A DNA stretch of 64,000 nucleotides from Rhodobacteraceae bacterium F11138 (GTDB lineage: Bacteria > Pseudomonadota > Alphaproteobacteria > Rhodobacterales > Rhodobacteraceae), in NCBI GenBank assembly GCA_016521575.1, contig JAEKDP010000008.1:1-64000 (forward strand). The letters are read 5' to 3'. Positions 18,430 through 27,546 of the stretch are shown piece after piece. The notes beneath the pieces were generated by a model. The model was given only the letters and a program-made list of their open reading frames with translations. It made no database searches and had not been told where the DNA came from. Positions within the stretch are counted from its first letter, which is position 1; the number at the start of each line of letters is the position of its first letter. Position numbers and translations under genes: made by a program.

Positions 18430-19944
18430 TCACACTGCCTGGTCGTAGCTCCATGGCAGGAGTTCACCGATCCGGGATTGTTTGTGGCCATTAACGATGG
18501 CTGTGAGCGTGTTCGACATCCAGGCGTGGGGATCAATGGCGTTGAGTTTGCAGGTTTCGATCAGCGTCGCCAGCATCGCCCAGTTCTGCGCCCCGGCGTC
18601 GTGGCCTGCGAAGAGGGCGTTCTTTCGGTTGAGCGCGATGGGGCGGATGGTTCGTTCGACGGCATTGTTATCGATCTCGATGCGGCCGTCGGTTAGGAAC
18701 AGGGTCAGGCCGTCCCAGTATTTGGCGATGTACTTGAGGGCCTCTCCGAGGGGGGATTTGGCGGATACGCGGGCGCGGTGGGTTGTGAGCCAGGTCTCGA
18801 AGTCGTCGATAATCGGCTTTGACCGTTCCTGCCGGGCGGCCAGGCGGGCCTCGGGGTTTTGGCCGCGGATCTCCTTCTCGATCCGGTAGAGGTTGGCGAT
18901 CTGTTTTAGCCCCTCATCGGCGATGGGCGTGGTGCCGGTCTGGGCGACTTCGTGTAGTTTGCGTCGGGCATGGGCCCAACAGTAGGCCAGTTCGACATCC
19001 TGGGCGGGTCGTTTGAGCAGCCGGTTGTAGCCCGCATAGCCGTCGACCTGCAGGGTGCCGGAGAAGCCTTCGAGGATATCCTCGGCATATTGGCCGGACC
19101 GGCCCGGCGCGTAGGTGAAGGCGACGCCGGGCGGATCGTCCCCGCCCCAGGGGCGATCGTCGCGAGCCAGGGCCCAGAAGTAGCCGGTCTTGGTCTCCCG
19201 TCGTCCGGGATCAAGGACCGGGGCCGTGGTCTCGTCCATGAACAGCTTGCTCGACCGTTTCAGGTTGGCGAGCAGTGCCTCATAGACCGGGGTTAGTTCG
19301 AAGGCCGCTCGACCGACCCAGGCGGCCAGTGTCGAGCGGTCGAGATCGATGCCTTGGCGGCTGTAGATTTGCGCTTGGCGATAGAGCGGCAAATGGTCGG
19401 CGTATTTGCTGACGATCACATGGGCCACCGTGGCCTCGGTCGGCATGCCGCCGGGGATCAGATGTGCCGGTGCCGGGATCTGGACGATGCCGCCCTCGCA
19501 GGACCGGCAGGCATATTTGGGGCGTCGGGTGACGATTACCCGGAACTGTGCGGGCACGATATCCAGCCGCTCGCTGACATCTTCGCCGATCACGTGGCGC
19601 TCGCAGCCGCAATCGCACAACGTGCTTTCAGGTTCGATGACCTCCTCGATGCGCGGCAGGTGCCTGGGCAGCGAACCCCGGTTGGCCTTGCGGGGCGTCG
19701 CGGTTTGCGTCGGCGTGACCAGCGGATTGGCCTCGCCCTCGGCCTCGACCTGGGCAATCGCCGTTTCGATATCCTCCAGCGCCAGCTCGAACTGGTCGGG
19801 GTCGATCTTCTCGGACTTGCGCCCGAACATGGCCTGTTTGAAGGCCGCGACCAGGGCTTCTAGGCGCGTATTCTGCTCCTGTTGGGCCAGGATGATGGCT
19901 TTCAGGGCATCGATGTCATCGGGAAGATTTGCCACCGCGTTCAT
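18430..19944 (-). CDS. tnpC: IS66 transposase TnpC
   Basis: This 504-residue DDE transposase has an N-terminal coiled region, a zinc-binding part (CDCGCERHV and KYACRSCEG) and the catalytic core: Asp in LFMDETTAPVLDPG, Asp in LQVDGYAGYNRL and Glu in NNAVERTIRP. It is last in the tnpA-tnpB-tnpC order and looks full length. Confidence 0.95.
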   Translation of the reverse strand: MNAVANLPDDIDALKAIILAQQEQNTRLEALVAAFKQAMFGRKSEKIDPDQFELALEDIETAIAQVEAEGEANPLVTPTQTATPRKANRGSLPRHLPRIEEVIEPESTLCDCGCERHVIGEDVSERLDIVPAQFRVIVTRRPKYACRSCEGGIVQIPAPAHLIPGGMPTEATVAHVIVSKYADHLPLYRQAQIYSRQGIDLDRSTLAAWVGRAAFELTPVYEALLANLKRSSKLFMDETTAPVLDPGRRETKTGYFWALARDDRPWGGDDPPGVAFTYAPGRSGQYAEDILEGFSGTLQVDGYAGYNRLLKRPAQDVELAYCWAHARRKLHEVAQTGTTPIADEGLKQIANLYRIEKEIRGQNPEARLAARQERSKPIIDDFETWLTTHRARVSAKSPLGEALKYIAKYWDGLTLFLTDGRIEIDNNAVERTIRPIALNRKNALFAGHDAGAQNWAMLATLIETCKLNAIDPHAWMSNTLTAIVNGHKQSRIGELLPWSYDQAV

Positions 19945-19998
19945 GCCCAGGGTCTATCAAGTTCGGTGTTCGGCTGCCCGCTTAAACGCCCCAGTGAT

Positions 19999-20352
19999 TC
20001 ACTCTGCCGCAGTCGGCGGACGCGCCGCCAGCGCCTTCACTTTCCGCCAATCCAGCCCGGCAAACAGCGCCTCGAACTGGGCGTGATTCAGCGACATGAG
20101 CCCATCCCGGATCGTCGGCCGGGTGAAGGTCGTCTCCTCCAGCCGCTTGTACGCCATCACCAGCCCGGTGCCGTCCCAATAGAGCAGCTTCAGCCGGTCA
20201 GCCCGCTTGGCGCGGAACACGAACACCGTGCCGGTGAACGGCTCCTTCCTGAGTTCGTTCTTCACCAGTGCTGCCAGCCCGTCATGGCCTTTGCGGAAGT
20301 CCACCGGCTTCGTCGCCACCACGATCCGCACCCGGTTCGACGGGAAGATCAT
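19999..20352 (-). CDS. tnpB: IS66 accessory protein TnpB
   Basis: The 117-residue protein matches the IS66 Orf2 family, with VDFRKGHDGLAALVKNEL near the N-terminus and KLLYWDGTGLVMAYKRLE in the middle. It overlaps tnpA by 4 nt. It is required for IS66 transposition, but its biochemical role is not established. This is not the IS605 TnpB nuclease. Confidence 0.93.
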   Translation of the reverse strand: MIFPSNRVRIVVATKPVDFRKGHDGLAALVKNELRKEPFTGTVFVFRAKRADRLKLLYWDGTGLVMAYKRLEETTFTRPTIRDGLMSLNHAQFEALFAGLDWRKVKALAARPPTAAE

Positions 20353-20750
20353 GCCCCATGTGCCCCAGTCAGCGCCCGGACAATCTCCGCAATCCGCGTC
20401 GCCGGGGTCGCCCCGTCCAGCCGGATCACCACATCGCAGCAGACGATCTCAAGCGTTGCGTCCTCCACCGCCACCGTACGGTCGGTTAACCCTTCGATAA
20501 CCATTGGCGCGAACGCAGGCTCAGCCTCCGGCAATGCCGGTAAAACCAGCTTCCCCTCCCGCGCCTGCCGCCGCCATTCCGAAAGATGATTGGGCCGCAG
20601 ATCATATCGCGCCGCAACATCCCGAACCGTCGCCCCCTCGACAAGCGTCTCGGCCACAATCTTCGCCTTCAACGCGTCCGGCCACCGCCGATGGCCCCGG
20701 GGGCCAACAACTACATCTAAATCCGTGAGAAAAGCCGTTGAGCGCTCCAT
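20349..20750 (-). CDS. tnpA: IS66 accessory protein TnpA
   Basis: This is a helix-turn-helix protein of the IS66 Orf1 type (HRRWPDALKAKIVAETL, then GATVRDVAARYDLRPNHLSEW). ATG 20750 is chosen because AGGGA lies just upstream; a TTG at 20768 is possible. It is first of the three IS66 genes and probably binds the element ends. Confidence 0.9.
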   Translation of the reverse strand: MERSTAFLTDLDVVVGPRGHRRWPDALKAKIVAETLVEGATVRDVAARYDLRPNHLSEWRRQAREGKLVLPALPEAEPAFAPMVIEGLTDRTVAVEDATLEIVCCDVVIRLDGATPATRIAEIVRALTGAHGA

Positions 20751-21228
20751 GGAGAAAATCCCTGCCAAACTACACCGCGCAGGGACTCGCAGATCATACG
20801 CTCACAAGGAAGGTGGGGGCAGAACACCGGTTACCGTCATTTCGGCGGCGCGGCGCCCTGAGCGCAACGATAAGCTGGCCATCTGGCTCTATGCCCAGCG
20901 GGAAGACGATTTGTTTCTGAGCGTGATTTCCATTGGCGAAATCGCGCGTGGAACACGCCAGCAAGAAAAGCCCAATCCCGATTTCGCGGCAGACCTCAGA
21001 GACTGGCTGAACCGGACCGAAACGCTGTTCCAGGACCGCATACTCCCATTCACGTCGCGTGACGCGCAGATCTGGGGGGTGCTTTCGGCCGACATCGGGC
21101 ATGCCGGCGCTGACCTGATGATTGCCGCCACGGCGCTGTCGCATCAGGCAACGGTTGTGACCCGCAATGTGGCCGATTTTGAGCCGACCGGCGCCGATGT
21201 GCTGAATCCGTTTTGAACCAGTTGTCTG

Positions 21229-22176
21229 TCAGGCAAACAAATCCAATATTTTCGTCAGCACATCGTCACGTATGCGCGGTATTTCATGAAGAACATCGTG
21301 CCTGGCGTTTTCGACGAGTTCAAACTTTCCGCGCGGCCATCGGGACATCCGATCTCGGACTGCTGGTATGTCCACTATGCTGTCCTCGGCACCGCAGAAG
21401 GTGATGCACGGTATGTCCGGGGAAGGTGTTTTCGACAGTGATCGTGTTTCCTTCAATGCTTGAAAGAGCCAGCCCATACTCGGTCCACCGACTTGCTGAT
21501 CGACCAGAGATTCCGAGATGTTGATGTAGTATTGATACATGTCTGGATCGTGTGTCAGCCGGTTGTCTTCAAAGGCTGTATGGAGAACGTAACTCTCACC
21601 GCGCGTGCCCGGAGCGTACACGTGGCCCTTTCCAACAGCCTGAGCTGCCCACGCCAAGGGCCAGGCGGCAAGGCGTTGAACTGCTGAGAGGTTGATACCC
21701 CACAGAGGGGCCGTGAACACACAGGCCGACACCGGCAATCCTTCAATGATGGCGCGCAGACCGACACAGGCCCCTAACGAATGGCCCATCAGATACCAGG
21801 GCTTCGGGAGATCAAGAGTTTCAGCGGCTTCAGCCATTGCCGCAACGTCTTTCTGGTAGTCAGAAAACTGACCGACGTGGCCTGTCATCGGATCATCGGT
21901 GAGCCTGTCGGAAAGCCCCTGACCGCGCAAATCAATGGCAAACGCCGCGTAGCCCGCCCCATGAAGTGCTTCAGCCGTGCGACCGTATTTTTCAATGTTC
22001 TCCGTGCGGCCCTGAAGTACAAAGACCGTACCTTTGGGTGTGCCTTCGGCGGGCCAGTAGGCAACTCGAAGCCGCACCTTGTCCTCGGATTTAATCCAGT
22101 ACGCGCTCACGTTGTCCGGTCCCTCTGCGACCAGAGGGAAAAAAGGCGCATCTTCCATCATTTCAGAACGACTCAT
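21229..22176 (-). CDS. alpha/beta hydrolase (lysophospholipase-like)
   Basis: The 315-residue hydrolase resembles the PldB/monoacylglycerol lipase group. It has the nucleophile elbow GHSLG near residue 141, the catalytic Asp in CGAEDSIVD and the His in ENARHDVLHE. An oxyanion segment VFVLQGRTENIEKYG lies near the N-terminus. No signal peptide is seen, so it should be cytoplasmic. ATG 22176 follows GGAAGG and lies 13 nt after the upstream membrane-protein gene, implying one transcript. The substrate (lysolipid, acylglycerol or lactone) cannot be read from sequence. Confidence 0.88.
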   Translation of the reverse strand: MSRSEMMEDAPFFPLVAEGPDNVSAYWIKSEDKVRLRVAYWPAEGTPKGTVFVLQGRTENIEKYGRTAEALHGAGYAAFAIDLRGQGLSDRLTDDPMTGHVGQFSDYQKDVAAMAEAAETLDLPKPWYLMGHSLGACVGLRAIIEGLPVSACVFTAPLWGINLSAVQRLAAWPLAWAAQAVGKGHVYAPGTRGESYVLHTAFEDNRLTHDPDMYQYYINISESLVDQQVGGPSMGWLFQALKETRSLSKTPSPDIPCITFCGAEDSIVDIPAVRDRMSRWPRGKFELVENARHDVLHEIPRIRDDVLTKILDLFA

Positions 22177-22189
22177 CGTTTGCCTTCCA

Positions 22190-23803
22190 TTATTGGGATT
22201 CCTGCCTCCATGTGGGGGCCGGTTTGCTGAGCAGGTAGCCTGTTAAGACCAACGAAAAAAGCAGGAAAAATATGGATCCGGGTAGCACACCGATCAGAAA
22301 GTAACTGATGACAAGCAGACCCATGGCTCCATTCATCAGGACCCAAGGCACAAAATGCCGTCTACGAAATCTGGACCCATCAACGCGCATCAATATCCAT
22401 CGTATTCTGATTGACGCGTTCGCGAAGGTGCCCACAATCGCCAGCAAGCAAAAGAAGCTGTAGTAGAAGCCGGGTGCGGTCCCCCGTGACGCGCTTTCCC
22501 TCACCACCGACTCGTGGTCGCCAAATGGTGATCGAAAATCGGCAACCAGCCATTCGATCAGATTGACGTAATCTGATTGCAGATAGCTGGATTGGAGCTT
22601 CATCAGGATCGTGATCACGACACCCAATGACGTACATCGAAAGATCCCCTGCATGAGCGAGAGGCTGATGTCTTCAATCTCGGGAACGGATACTTGACTG
22701 AATCCGCCATCAAGACCTTTCACGAGATCTATGTAGTCGTGTTTCATCAAGTGAAGAAAGACGTGGCCCGCGAAGAAGAGATAGGCGGTGAAACCATTGA
22801 ACAGGAACACGAGACCTGTAAAAGCGATCGCGCTTGGAACCGAGATGAGCTCAGGGCGCACAATAGCAATCCGCCCCCAATCCACCGCCCAACTGCCTGG
22901 GTCACCGATCAGCAACGGGATCAGATGTGTCGCAGTCCAATTGTAGCCCGAGGCCACGATCACGGTTATCAGAAACGTCGCCCAAAACGCATAGGAGGCC
23001 GCTGCGAGCCTGTATTCCCAGCCAACACTTGGAAAGGCCGGATCGCTGATAGCCACAAGCCTGGGTCGCCACTCTTCTTTCCAGCAACGCAGCAAGTCTA
23101 TTACCAGCGCCAAGTACAATGGCAGAACGGCCAGGAACGTGATTGTCCAGTTTGGTGCCCATAAAAACCCGACCTGTTTGGATGTACCGCTCTCGGGAGA
23201 GAAGACAACGCTGTGAATGTTCAGCGTAAACGAAATCAGCCCAAGCGCGCAAGCACCTGTGAATACCACCAGCGGCAAAGCCATGGAGCTCTGGCTGCCA
23301 AAGAGCGCTTCCGTTTTTGTCGCCAGATTGAAACGCCGCCCGTTCCTTTTGGCGACGACAGCCGGAGTGTTTGCAGGGGCGTTGCCTGCTACGGCCTCCT
23401 CAATCGTCTCCGCTGAACGAAATTGAGACTGACGGCCAGCCTTCTTCTTCCGACGTTTCGCGACGAGCCGTCTGTTCGCCGCGCTGAGCTCTACCTGCCA
23501 GGCGCCGGACGCTTCCGGATCACCACACCCGAATATCCGGGCCAGCCAGCGGATATTGTCAGCACTGATGCCCTTGTCATTTTCCTGGAACCAGAGCTGC
23601 ACGGTGCGCAGGTCGACCCCGGCGCGATTGGTATCGATCGACGAAATCGCGTCTGCGAGAAGCTCGGGCGTCCATTGACCCACGGGAAACCCGCCCTTGT
23701 CGACGGGGCGGCCGGCACCCGCTGACGCCATCTGCTGGAACACTCCCTTGAAGTCGCGCTCACCACCAGGTGGCGGGAGATAATATTTTCCGTTCTTGAT
23801 CAA
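22190..23803 (-). CDS. RcgA-like membrane protein with N-terminal DNA-binding-like domain
   Basis: The 537-residue protein has a soluble N-terminal part (1-150) containing LRTVQLWFQENDKGISADNI and RWLARIFGCGDPEA, resembling a helix-turn-helix. A basic stretch follows, then about eight hydrophobic segments (from about 175 to the end). Proteins of this layout are annotated as RcgA family putative transporters in conjugative regions of alphaproteobacteria; I recall this from family annotation and could not check it. The start is TTG 23803 with a weak ribosome site. It is transcribed away from a 7-bp-arm palindrome at 23890. A role in regulating conjugation is inference. Confidence 0.65.
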   Translation of the reverse strand: MIKNGKYYLPPPGGERDFKGVFQQMASAGAGRPVDKGGFPVGQWTPELLADAISSIDTNRAGVDLRTVQLWFQENDKGISADNIRWLARIFGCGDPEASGAWQVELSAANRRLVAKRRKKKAGRQSQFRSAETIEEAVAGNAPANTPAVVAKRNGRRFNLATKTEALFGSQSSMALPLVVFTGACALGLISFTLNIHSVVFSPESGTSKQVGFLWAPNWTITFLAVLPLYLALVIDLLRCWKEEWRPRLVAISDPAFPSVGWEYRLAAASYAFWATFLITVIVASGYNWTATHLIPLLIGDPGSWAVDWGRIAIVRPELISVPSAIAFTGLVFLFNGFTAYLFFAGHVFLHLMKHDYIDLVKGLDGGFSQVSVPEIEDISLSLMQGIFRCTSLGVVITILMKLQSSYLQSDYVNLIEWLVADFRSPFGDHESVVRESASRGTAPGFYYSFFCLLAIVGTFANASIRIRWILMRVDGSRFRRRHFVPWVLMNGAMGLLVISYFLIGVLPGSIFFLLFSLVLTGYLLSKPAPTWRQESQ

Positions 23804-23889
23804 TGGGCTGAACGCTTTCGTTTCGTTCTGTTTCGTCAGGCTTCACATCGATTCGTGCTTTCATTCTCCACCAGAATACAACCTTTAGC

Positions 23890-23908
23890 TGTGTTCGGTT
23901 TGAACACA
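23890..23908. promoter_or_regulatory. palindromic operator candidate
   Basis: TGTGTTC and GAACACA form perfect 7-bp arms around a 5-bp centre, in the gap between the divergent genes at 23803 (minus) and 23949 (plus). The position is typical of an operator controlling both directions. The binding protein is unknown; the helix-turn-helix-like part of the adjacent membrane protein is one candidate. Confidence 0.5.
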
Positions 23909-23948
23909 GGCGGGATTTCACCGACGCCATTCATGCGAGGGCAGAGCT

Positions 23949-24182
23949 TTGGAACGCAGGTCGTCAGCCGCTGACAAGGAACGCCTCGAGGCAAGGGCCA
24001 TCGGCAGAATTCTGGATCGGCAAACCCGGGAAATCGTTGGATGGGTTTACGAATGGAACACCGGCGAACGCGCGCATCTGTGGAAGAACGGTGAACGCGA
24101 GGATGTCGTGTTTGAGGATGAGGTGCAGCCATGCAAGGTCGGTGGTGTTGGCTGTGAACGCGCGCCGAAACGCAATCTCTGA
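23949..24182 (+). CDS. small hypothetical protein
   Basis: This 77-residue protein contains GRILDRQTREIVGWVYEWNTG and the run GERAHLWKNGEREDVVFE. The regular charged/aromatic pattern reads like a real small folded protein. It starts with TTG after GAGGGCAG. No family is recognised. It is divergent from the RcgA-like gene, with the palindrome between them. The reading may be spurious given the TTG start. Confidence 0.45.
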   Translation: MERRSSAADKERLEARAIGRILDRQTREIVGWVYEWNTGERAHLWKNGEREDVVFEDEVQPCKVGGVGCERAPKRNL

Positions 24183-24306
24183 TTGTGGTCCTTGCCAACC
24201 GAATCCGGATTTCCATATCCTGCCTACACGAGGACCTTCGGCCACGATCGAAACCACGCTCGAGAAAGAACCCTGCCGGGCCGCCAACGCGATCAGCGCG
24301 CCGGGT

Positions 24307-25062
24307 TCAGTAGTTGACCTGCTCAAAGTCGTAGTTGCCGCTGTAGTCCCGCCACTCGACGAACACCGATCGGTGGGAGATTTCCGGACAGTTTTCACCC
24401 CAACCCTCGAGGCCGACATGCGCTTGGGGCAATGCAGAAATTGAAGACGACTGCCAGGAGAACGCGCCCTGTGTCCCGTAGGTCCCGAGAACGACCACCC
24501 CGCCTCGTTTGCAAACACCGTCACGGGCGGCTTCGTACTGCCGGGCGTAGCGCACGTCGTAAACGCGGATCGAGCGCACGAAGTTGAACTCCGGCCCGCT
24601 GATGTCGATATCAGCACGGTCCTGCACCAGCTGAAGAGCAAGACCGTGCGGCCCCTGCCCGGTTCTGATGCCATTTCCTCGGTGAACCGCTGGTATGGAC
24701 AGGTCGGCATCTTGAAACCGCACCTTCGAATTGGATTGTGGCAACGGGGTGTGGTGCGGATCATCGAACAGGATGTCGTAGACAGGTCCGCCCGTGCTTT
24801 CACCGTCGTTCCCTTGATAAGAAGCCCCCATCGGGCAGCGCCAGATCTGAAGCGGCGGCTCCACCGGCCAGGGCGTGATCCGGCGGATGAACTCGGCACG
24901 GGCCTGCGCGCATGGCGCAGAGGCAGGCCACCCGCCGGACAGGCACAGCAGGATGGCGCAATCGATCGGGTAGGCCTGCGCCTGCGCCCGACCCGAGGGT
25001 CCAATGAAAGTCATGGATGCCAGGGTGGCGAGCGCGGCGCAACGTGTGAGTGATTTGAGCAT
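24307..25062 (-). CDS. exported protein of unknown function, next to T4SS genes
   Basis: The 251-residue protein has a signal peptide (MLKSLTRCAALATLASMTF, ending near RAQAQA). The mature start is rich in Cys (YPIDCAILLCLSGGWPASAP) and is followed by RRITPWPVEPPLQIWRCPM. Similar proteins recur beside VirB clusters in Rhodobacterales; this is recalled, not tested. ATG 25062 is the natural start for the signal peptide. Periplasmic location and a role linked to conjugation are inferred. The 313 bases upstream (25063-25375) show no other gene; an AT-rich stretch with TATAAT on the minus strand near 25130 may be its promoter. Confidence 0.75.
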   Translation of the reverse strand: MLKSLTRCAALATLASMTFIGPSGRAQAQAYPIDCAILLCLSGGWPASAPCAQARAEFIRRITPWPVEPPLQIWRCPMGASYQGNDGESTGGPVYDILFDDPHHTPLPQSNSKVRFQDADLSIPAVHRGNGIRTGQGPHGLALQLVQDRADIDISGPEFNFVRSIRVYDVRYARQYEAARDGVCKRGGVVVLGTYGTQGAFSWQSSSISALPQAHVGLEGWGENCPEISHRSVFVEWRDYSGNYDFEQVNY

Positions 25063-25375
25063 GAATGGGCGTCCGACTGGGTTCACGAGTCAAGTCATCA
25101 TGCGTCATCACTATACTTTTGTCACTATTATTATATTCATGTGCACTGAACGTTGAGAATTTGACGATCATTTTTCGCGCGGCAGCGGCGAAATCTTTTA
25201 TTCAATTGGACGGATATCGACGATCGCGCCAATGCTGGCCAGATTGCCGCTTCAGACTGGTTGCTGAGACAAGTGGTGTCGGCAAACCGGGAACGGGTCT
25301 ACGCTGGCCTCGACGCACGGGAGGTTCGCCGGGCTCCGGGGGGATCGTCATCCATAGATCTCCAGCCGGTCGAAG

Positions 25376-25669
25376 CTATCGCTCCACCACTTCGAGGAAA
25401 CGCCCGTACTCTTCGGTGACTTCGCGCGCTTCCTCGAAGGCACGGGCGCGTTCGCTGTCGAGGCAACGGAAGTAGCTCTGGATATCCTGGATGTAATCTT
25501 CGAAATCGCCACGGATGATGTCCGCATAGTCCCGCGCTGCCTGCGAATCGTTTGGCAGGAAAGGACGGGCCGGGGCGAAGCAGGATTCCGCCAAAACCGG
25601 CCCGGGAACGCAGATCAGAAGGGCCATAGCTTGCAATGGGAGCAGGCCTGTCAACCTTGGGTTTCTCAA
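25376..25669 (-). CDS. small exported protein of unknown function
   Basis: The 97-residue product has a signal peptide (LPLQAMALLICVPGPVLA) and an acidic helical mature part containing DFEDYIQDIQSYFRCLDSER and two Cys. TTG 25669 is favoured because AAGGAG lies 9 nt upstream and the signal peptide begins there; a GTG at 25696 would overlap that site. The protein is probably periplasmic and an accessory of the conjugation cluster, judged only by neighbourhood. Confidence 0.65.
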   Translation of the reverse strand: MRNPRLTGLLPLQAMALLICVPGPVLAESCFAPARPFLPNDSQAARDYADIIRGDFEDYIQDIQSYFRCLDSERARAFEEAREVTEEYGRFLEVVER

Positions 25670-25825
25670 ACCTGTTATCTCCTTGATCGCGGACACTGGC
25701 CGTGACTAGTGTTTGCGTGACTAAACTACAGCCAAAGCACGATATTACATCTTGCGGTTGATAGTATAACATCGTAACTCTGGGCTTCAAGTGGGAATGC
25801 CTGGGGTCGCGCCATTGGAGAAAGC

Positions 25826-26206
25826 GTGAGCCGGGCCATGAACTGGGACATCGAAGCACCAAATGTGGTTACGGAAGCCAGGTTCCGCGAGCTCGTGGAA
25901 AGCGGCCATAGCGCAGAAATCCTGTGCCAGGAGTCAGCACATAAGAAAGGCCCCAGCTATTACGGGGTCTGGATCATGCGCGTTGTCTCTGATGACGGGG
26001 TGGAAAAGCTCCTCGTCACCGCCCGCACGCGGACGACCTACAACGATATCAAGATCCGCGAGTTCAAGACCATCTCCGGCGTGGTTTCTTTCTTCATTGG
26101 CCTTGGCTTTGCTCATGTCGACCTGCCGCTTGAGGCGGGTACAAGCCGTACGCATAAGCTCGCCCCGCCAGACAAAGCCTCATCAGACAAGGGTGCTGGC
26201 AACTAA
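25826..26206 (+). CDS. hypothetical protein preceding virB1
   Basis: This 126-residue protein has no signal peptide or membrane segment. Its conserved-looking core is [20 protein letters not shown] with [19 protein letters not shown]. It starts with GTG 25826 after GGAGA (or ATG 25838). It is the first gene of the plus-strand conjugation operon and overlaps virB1 by 14 nt, so it is probably co-translated and may be a regulator or cytoplasmic accessory. The family is not recognised. Confidence 0.7.
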   Translation: MSRAMNWDIEAPNVVTEARFRELVESGHSAEILCQESAHKKGPSYYGVWIMRVVSDDGVEKLLVTARTRTTYNDIKIREFKTISGVVSFFIGLGFAHVDLPLEAGTSRTHKLAPPDKASSDKGAGN

Positions 26207-26870
26207 CCTTGTTTGTCTATGGCTGGTCGCAGCACCTGCCTCAGCTCAAATGGTCCTGGTCATGGAGAGCGACGGCTCTCTGACCCCATCCCGGTCTCAG
26301 AGCAGTTTTGCCCGGAACTACAATGACGGCATCGGTCAGGGATCGGCAGCCGACGAACTTGCGATTTTCGGCAGCGATGAAACTGTGCCAGAGCGAGAAG
26401 CGATGCGCTTTGCAGCCCTTGCCCGCCCGACTCCCCTGCCCCGCGCCGATGTCCTCTCCGGGATTCAGACCACGGCACTGCGCTATGCTGGCCATCCCGG
26501 TTTGCGCCGCGGGGGGCTGTCCGTCACGGATTGGCTGGCTCTCTACCGGGCCAATATCGAGGTTGAAAGCGCCTACCGGCAGGATGCGGTCTCCCGCGCG
26601 GGCGCTATTGGCCTCGGCCAGCTGATGCCCGCCACAGCCCGTGATCTCGGCGTTGACCCGCGTGACCCCCAACAGAACCTCGACGGCTCTGCCCGTTACC
26701 TCGCGATGATGCTGGAGCGCTTCGGCGATCCGCATCTGGCGCTGGCGGCCTACAACGCGGGGCCGGACGCCGTACGCCAACACGGTGGCATTCCACCTTT
26801 CAGAGAAACCCAGAACCACGTGGCCCGCGTCATGGCCGTCGTGGCCCGATTGGAAGGATCAAATCCATGA
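26193..26870 (+). CDS. virB1: VirB1-type lytic transglycosylase
   Basis: The 225-residue protein has an SLT domain. The catalytic Glu is in NIEVESAYR, followed by [19 protein letters not shown] and [12 protein letters not shown]. It has a signal peptide ending in APASA before QMVL. It opens the peptidoglycan for assembly of the type IV secretion channel. The GTG 26193 start overlaps the upstream gene; a frame open far upstream is not used because the signal peptide begins here. Confidence 0.88.
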   Translation: MLATNLVCLWLVAAPASAQMVLVMESDGSLTPSRSQSSFARNYNDGIGQGSAADELAIFGSDETVPEREAMRFAALARPTPLPRADVLSGIQTTALRYAGHPGLRRGGLSVTDWLALYRANIEVESAYRQDAVSRAGAIGLGQLMPATARDLGVDPRDPQQNLDGSARYLAMMLERFGDPHLALAAYNAGPDAVRQHGGIPPFRETQNHVARVMAVVARLEGSNP

Positions 26871-27265
26871 TGTCCCAACCTTTTTGGAAATCACTTCTCA
26901 ACTCACTTTTCGATAATGTCACGAGAGCGCGCAGCGCGGCAGTGCATTGGCGATACCGCTTTTTCCAAACAAGTTGGATTTCAAACCTCTTTGTCGCCTC
27001 GCTGGCGCTATTCCTGCTCATTGCTGAGCCCGCCCTCGCCCAAAGCATCGATCTCTCCCCGATCCAAAGTTTGCTCCAGGGCATTGTCGATGCGCTGACC
27101 GGCCCGCTCGGCGTCGTGATTGCCACACTCGCGGTCCTCGGCGTTTTCTTGAGCTGGTTTTTCAACATCATTGATCTGCGCCAGGCGCTTTGGGTTCTCG
27201 TCGGGATCGCCGGTGTTGCCGCCGCCCCCACCATCGTTGCCGCGGTCTTTGCCGGCGGTCCGTGA
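26867..27265 (+). CDS. virB2: VirB2-type pilin
   Basis: The 132-residue TrbC/VirB2-family major pilin has a long leader, a signal-peptidase site at EPALAQS and two hydrophobic helices ([18 protein letters not shown] and [20 protein letters not shown]). It overlaps virB1 by 4 nt (ATGA). It forms the conjugative pilus. Confidence 0.92.
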   Translation: MMSQPFWKSLLNSLFDNVTRARSAAVHWRYRFFQTSWISNLFVASLALFLLIAEPALAQSIDLSPIQSLLQGIVDALTGPLGVVIATLAVLGVFLSWFFNIIDLRQALWVLVGIAGVAAAPTIVAAVFAGGP

Positions 27266-27267
27266 GA

Positions 27268-27546
27268 ATGGCTGAGCGCTCGCCTCTCTTTCTCGGCCTC
27301 GTGCGCCCGTCGAAGCTTCTGGGCCTGCCCATCATGTATGCGATGGTCTGGCTCTTCGGTTCGGTGCTCTTGTTCGTCTGGGTCCAGCACATCGCGGTGT
27401 TGGGTTTCGCCGCCCTGCTCTATCCGGTGCTGTGGAAGGCCGCAGATTGGGACCCGCGTTTCATTGACGTGATGATGACGGCCCTGCAGGAGACACCGCC
27501 CACGCGCAACAGGTCCATCCATGGCGGGGACAGCTATGCCCCGTGA
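27268..27546 (+). CDS. virB3: VirB3-type inner-membrane protein
   Basis: The 92-residue product has the family opening SPLFLGLVRPSKLLGLPIMY and two adjacent membrane segments. It lies between virB2 and virB4, overlapping virB4 by 11 nt. It is needed for pilus biogenesis together with VirB4. Confidence 0.92.
   Translation: MAERSPLFLGLVRPSKLLGLPIMYAMVWLFGSVLLFVWVQHIAVLGFAALLYPVLWKAADWDPRFIDVMMTALQETPPTRNRSIHGGDSYAP

Larger units (their letters stand above)
18414..20834 (-). mobile_element. IS66-family insertion sequence with 8-bp target duplication
   Basis: The ends are GTAAGCGGTGCGCC at 18414 and GTAACCGGTGTTCT read inward from 20834. The flanking duplication CGTCATTT is perfect (18406-18413 and 20835-20842), the length normal for IS66. 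The 2421-bp element carries tnpA, tnpB and tnpC on the minus strand, all complete, so it looks recent and possibly active. Confidence 0.95.
18386..21216 (+). pseudogene. VapC-type PIN toxin split by IS66
   Basis: The gene starts MYILDTDVI at 18386, is interrupted after 18413 and resumes at 20843 with SAARRPERNDK. Joining the pieces with one copy of the 8-bp duplication gives a continuous PIN-domain RNase of about 133 residues. It has the acidic residues of the active site: D in LDTDVI, E in ISIGEIARG, D in GADLMIAATAL and D in RNVADFE. The 3' part is in frame with upstream IS66 sequence back to 20590, but the first catalytic Asp is absent from any such product. Inactivation is therefore likely. 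Confidence 0.9.

Noticed and set aside
19999-20352. IS605-type TnpB RNA-guided nuclease
   Set aside because: The symbol is shared, but the 117-residue protein is the IS66 accessory protein and lacks RuvC motifs.
20590-21216. A native 208-codon gene reading from IS66 into the PIN domain
   Set aside because: The 8-bp duplication and the restored frame with MYILDTDVI show that the fusion is a by-product of IS66 insertion.
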